64,000 nt of DNA from Acidobacteriota bacterium (lineage in GTDB: Bacteria > Acidobacteriota > Blastocatellia > Pyrinomonadales > Pyrinomonadaceae). Each line of letters opens with the position of its first letter. Within the stretch, counting starts at the first letter, position 1. A model generated the notes under the pieces. The model saw only the letters and a list, made by a program, of their open reading frames with translations, was not told the DNA's origin and did no database searches. Shown here in pieces: positions 62,275 through 64,000 of this stretch. The DNA is taken from NCBI GenBank assembly GCA_019242475.1, contig JAFAVK010000055.1, positions 62,001-126,000 of the forward strand, written 5' to 3'. The translations under genes were made by a program, and so were the position numbers.

Positions 62275-64000
62275 GCAGCAATAGCCTCGTTAATGCGTGA
62301 TAGAAGTTTAGGAAGCCGGTTGTTGAAAGCACGGTTCGCGCGGCCCCAGCCCCCGGCGCGCGAAAGCACAGGCAACTCATCAAAATCGTCCTTCTCGATG
62401 GAAAGAGTCTCGACGAGGGCCGTGCGGATGCGTTCGAGCCATTGCTGCTGCTCAGGCGTGAACGTCTCGCCAGCAGTGATCTTATCAATGGCACGGCTCA
62501 CACGCTCCTCCGCGGTGAGAAGCGGCTGATCCTCTTCAATGGCGTGTTTGACCATCGAGATGATATCGACGAGAGCCTTGTGATGATGAATCTCGTGCGC
62601 GCGACGTAGATTCTCGACGGTGAATCGCTCACCGGCTGTCGCCAGCTTCTTCTGTAATTCGCTTAGCGCTTTCGTGCCCCAGTCCTTCGGCCGGTCGCGG
62701 AGAATGTTAATCGCTTCGATATGCGCCGGATTCTCGCGGACGAAGCGCGTAAAAGCCTGAATGTAATCTTCCGGCTTGTACTCTTTGCCAGTGCTGTCGC
62801 GGAAGAGGCGTTCGGAGCTTACCTCATCCTGAGAGTCGTAGGCCACAAGGAAGACCTTTGGCGGGCGCGGATACTCCGTCAGGAGTCTCTGGAGTCCAGG
62901 GTCGCGCAGGAGCTTCATCGTCCCAGTGAAGTTTTTGCGCAACGCCTGGGTAAGACCTTCCGCGAATGCGCCGACATCACCGTCAGGGATATAGGCTTCA
63001 AAGAGGGTGCGGGCATCTCCGGACATCTCCTTTTCGACGCGCCGCAGCCTCTTGACGAGGCAGCCAATGTTGTAGTCCCGGTCGTTGTTCTTCCAGATGT
63101 CATCAATGATTTCGCCCACCGTGCGCGAAGTCTTACGCGGCGGTTCTGCCGTGATTGACGTGGCCGAGTTGAAGTATTTGAGGAGCGTGCCGTCGAAACA
63201 GTCGAAGACAACGAAGTGTGACTTGTCGGAGAATCTTTCGCCCTTACGTGTTCCGCGCCCAAGCATTTGCTCGAACAGGATGCGGGATTTAACGACCCTG
63301 AGCAGGACGATGAATTCCAAGTCAGGAATATCTACGCCGGTCGAGAGCAAATCAACCGTCACGGCGATGCCGGGGTTCGGGCGGTTGCGAAATTCGCGGA
63401 TGCGTTGCAGCGGGCGGTCAACCCGGCCGGTAATTTTTTGGACAAAGGAGTCGCCGCGCTCAAACACGTCGCGACAGATGTTGACGATCTGGTCAGCGTG
63501 GGAGATATGCGGTTGATCGTTGTCTGCGAAGATTAGAGTCTTAGGAAATCTGCCGTACTTCTGTTCGTGCTCGTCGGCGTACTTCTGCAACTCCTGAACA
63601 ATTCTCTTATTCGAGTCAGGCGACGTGACCTTTTCCTCTACCTCATCGGCCTTAAAATCTCTCTCGTCTTCCAGATAATCGCGCTTTTCGGCCCCGCTCT
63701 CAGTATTAACAAGGCCGACCTCCTCACCCTCTTTAACGAACACTCCGTTAAGGCGCACGTTTGATTTGAGCTTTACAGGGTCATAGTCAACCAGATGCCC
63801 TTCGCGTACCGCCCGCTCGTATTCATAGCGGTAGACCACCTCGTTGAAGTATGTCGTCGTGTGGCTCGCCGGCGTGGCCGTGAGGCCGATCTTAATGGCG
63901 TCGAAATGGTCGAGCGCATTCCGCCAGACGGAGAGTTCGGACGACGTGTAGCCACGATGGCACTCGTCGGCGATGACAAGATCAAACGCATGAATCGGGA
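62271..64000 (-). CDS. hsdR: Type I restriction endonuclease subunit R, C-terminal part
   Basis: The frame runs off the right edge, so the N-terminal nuclease domain and Walker A are not seen; 575 residues are visible. The visible part begins in the helicase core: 'ADECHRG' (motif II), 'LTATPA' (motif III), and 'QMLGRGTRKGE' (motif VI). The C-terminus is helical, with the usual 'LSRAGGWGRANRAFNNRLPK' end. It drives ATP-dependent translocation and cleavage. First gene of the hsdRMS operon. Confidence 0.95.
   Translation of the reverse strand, partial: PIHAFDLVIADECHRGYTSSELSVWRNALDHFDAIKIGLTATPASHTTTYFNEVVYRYEYERAVREGHLVDYDPVKLKSNVRLNGVFVKEGEEVGLVNTESGAEKRDYLEDERDFKADEVEEKVTSPDSNKRIVQELQKYADEHEQKYGRFPKTLIFADNDQPHISHADQIVNICRDVFERGDSFVQKITGRVDRPLQRIREFRNRPNPGIAVTVDLLSTGVDIPDLEFIVLLRVVKSRILFEQMLGRGTRKGERFSDKSHFVVFDCFDGTLLKYFNSATSITAEPPRKTSRTVGEIIDDIWKNNDRDYNIGCLVKRLRRVEKEMSGDARTLFEAYIPDGDVGAFAEGLTQALRKNFTGTMKLLRDPGLQRLLTEYPRPPKVFLVAYDSQDEVSSERLFRDSTGKEYKPEDYIQAFTRFVRENPAHIEAINILRDRPKDWGTKALSELQKKLATAGERFTVENLRRAHEIHHHKALVDIISMVKHAIEEDQPLLTAEERVSRAIDKITAGETFTPEQQQWLERIRTALVETLSIEKDDFDELPVLSRAGGWGRANRAFNNRLPKLLSRINEAIAA

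Larger units (their letters stand above)
54190..64000. mobile_element. Integrated element carrying a type I R-M system, left part
   Basis: From the end of the E2 gene to the window edge, all genes lie on the - strand, base composition is more AT-rich, and the content is accessory: serine integrase, small unknown gene, helix-turn-helix protein, DUF3854 protein, unknown gene and hsd operon. The right end is beyond 64000. No heptamer repeat of the chromosomal kind occurs in it. Confidence 0.75.

Overview
This is a GC-rich stretch of bacterial chromosome. The gene content fits an aerobic Acidobacteriota relative, and my best guess is class Blastocatellia. The guess rests on the combination of PD40 propellers, an M1 peptidase with a carboxypeptidase-regulatory N-terminus, bactofilin, KorAB alongside a pyruvate dehydrogenase complex, and many TIR/STAND proteins. 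It is an inference, because there is no rRNA or other decisive marker in the window. I see no tRNA, rRNA or CRISPR array.

Layout. 1-4.7 kb: end of a PD40 protein, NAD synthetase, ExbD/TolR and a secreted ARPP-1-like protein. 5.0-9.4 kb: a two-gene TIR / nSTAND1-TIR-membrane locus. 9.4-18 kb: a basic-tailed zinc protein with ttcA, a 21-bp palindromic repeat array, dienelactone hydrolase, M1 peptidase, bactofilin and a secreted protein. 18-29 kb: korA - nucleotidyltransferase - korB, an AP2-like protein, a compact run from crystallin-fold protein to esterase, and a large serine hydrolase. 29-38 kb: Lon, Hsp20, CBS and SIMPL proteins, Rieske protein, ferredoxin, NadA and fumarase. 38.5-46 kb: a defence-like island with two TIR-NB-ARC proteins, a HicBA module between 68-bp direct repeats, and a second 21-bp repeat array. 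46-54.2 kb: TPR and rhodanese proteins, a lipoprotein, then lpd - pdhA - aspartic protease - pdhB - DUF4242 - E2. 54.2-64 kb: an integrated element that starts exactly at the 3' end of the E2 gene. It has a large serine integrase, a small DUF3854/helix-turn-helix replication-type module and a type I restriction-modification operon that runs off the window.

The genes fall into three working groups. Central metabolism is represented by the PDH complex, KorAB, fumarase, NadA and NadE. The envelope is represented by ExbD, bactofilin, SIMPL, the M1 peptidase and lipoproteins. Immunity is represented by three TIR/STAND loci, HicBA and the type I R-M system.

The most unusual signal lies in the non-coding DNA. 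At ten chromosomal junctions, intergenic DNA is built from tandem heptamers arranged as facing inverted arms, often with the stop codon of the upstream gene inside the first heptamer. Two larger arrays use 21-bp units, three times seven, with unrelated sequences but the same architecture. I saw none of these in the integrated element. I find no named repeat family that explains them.
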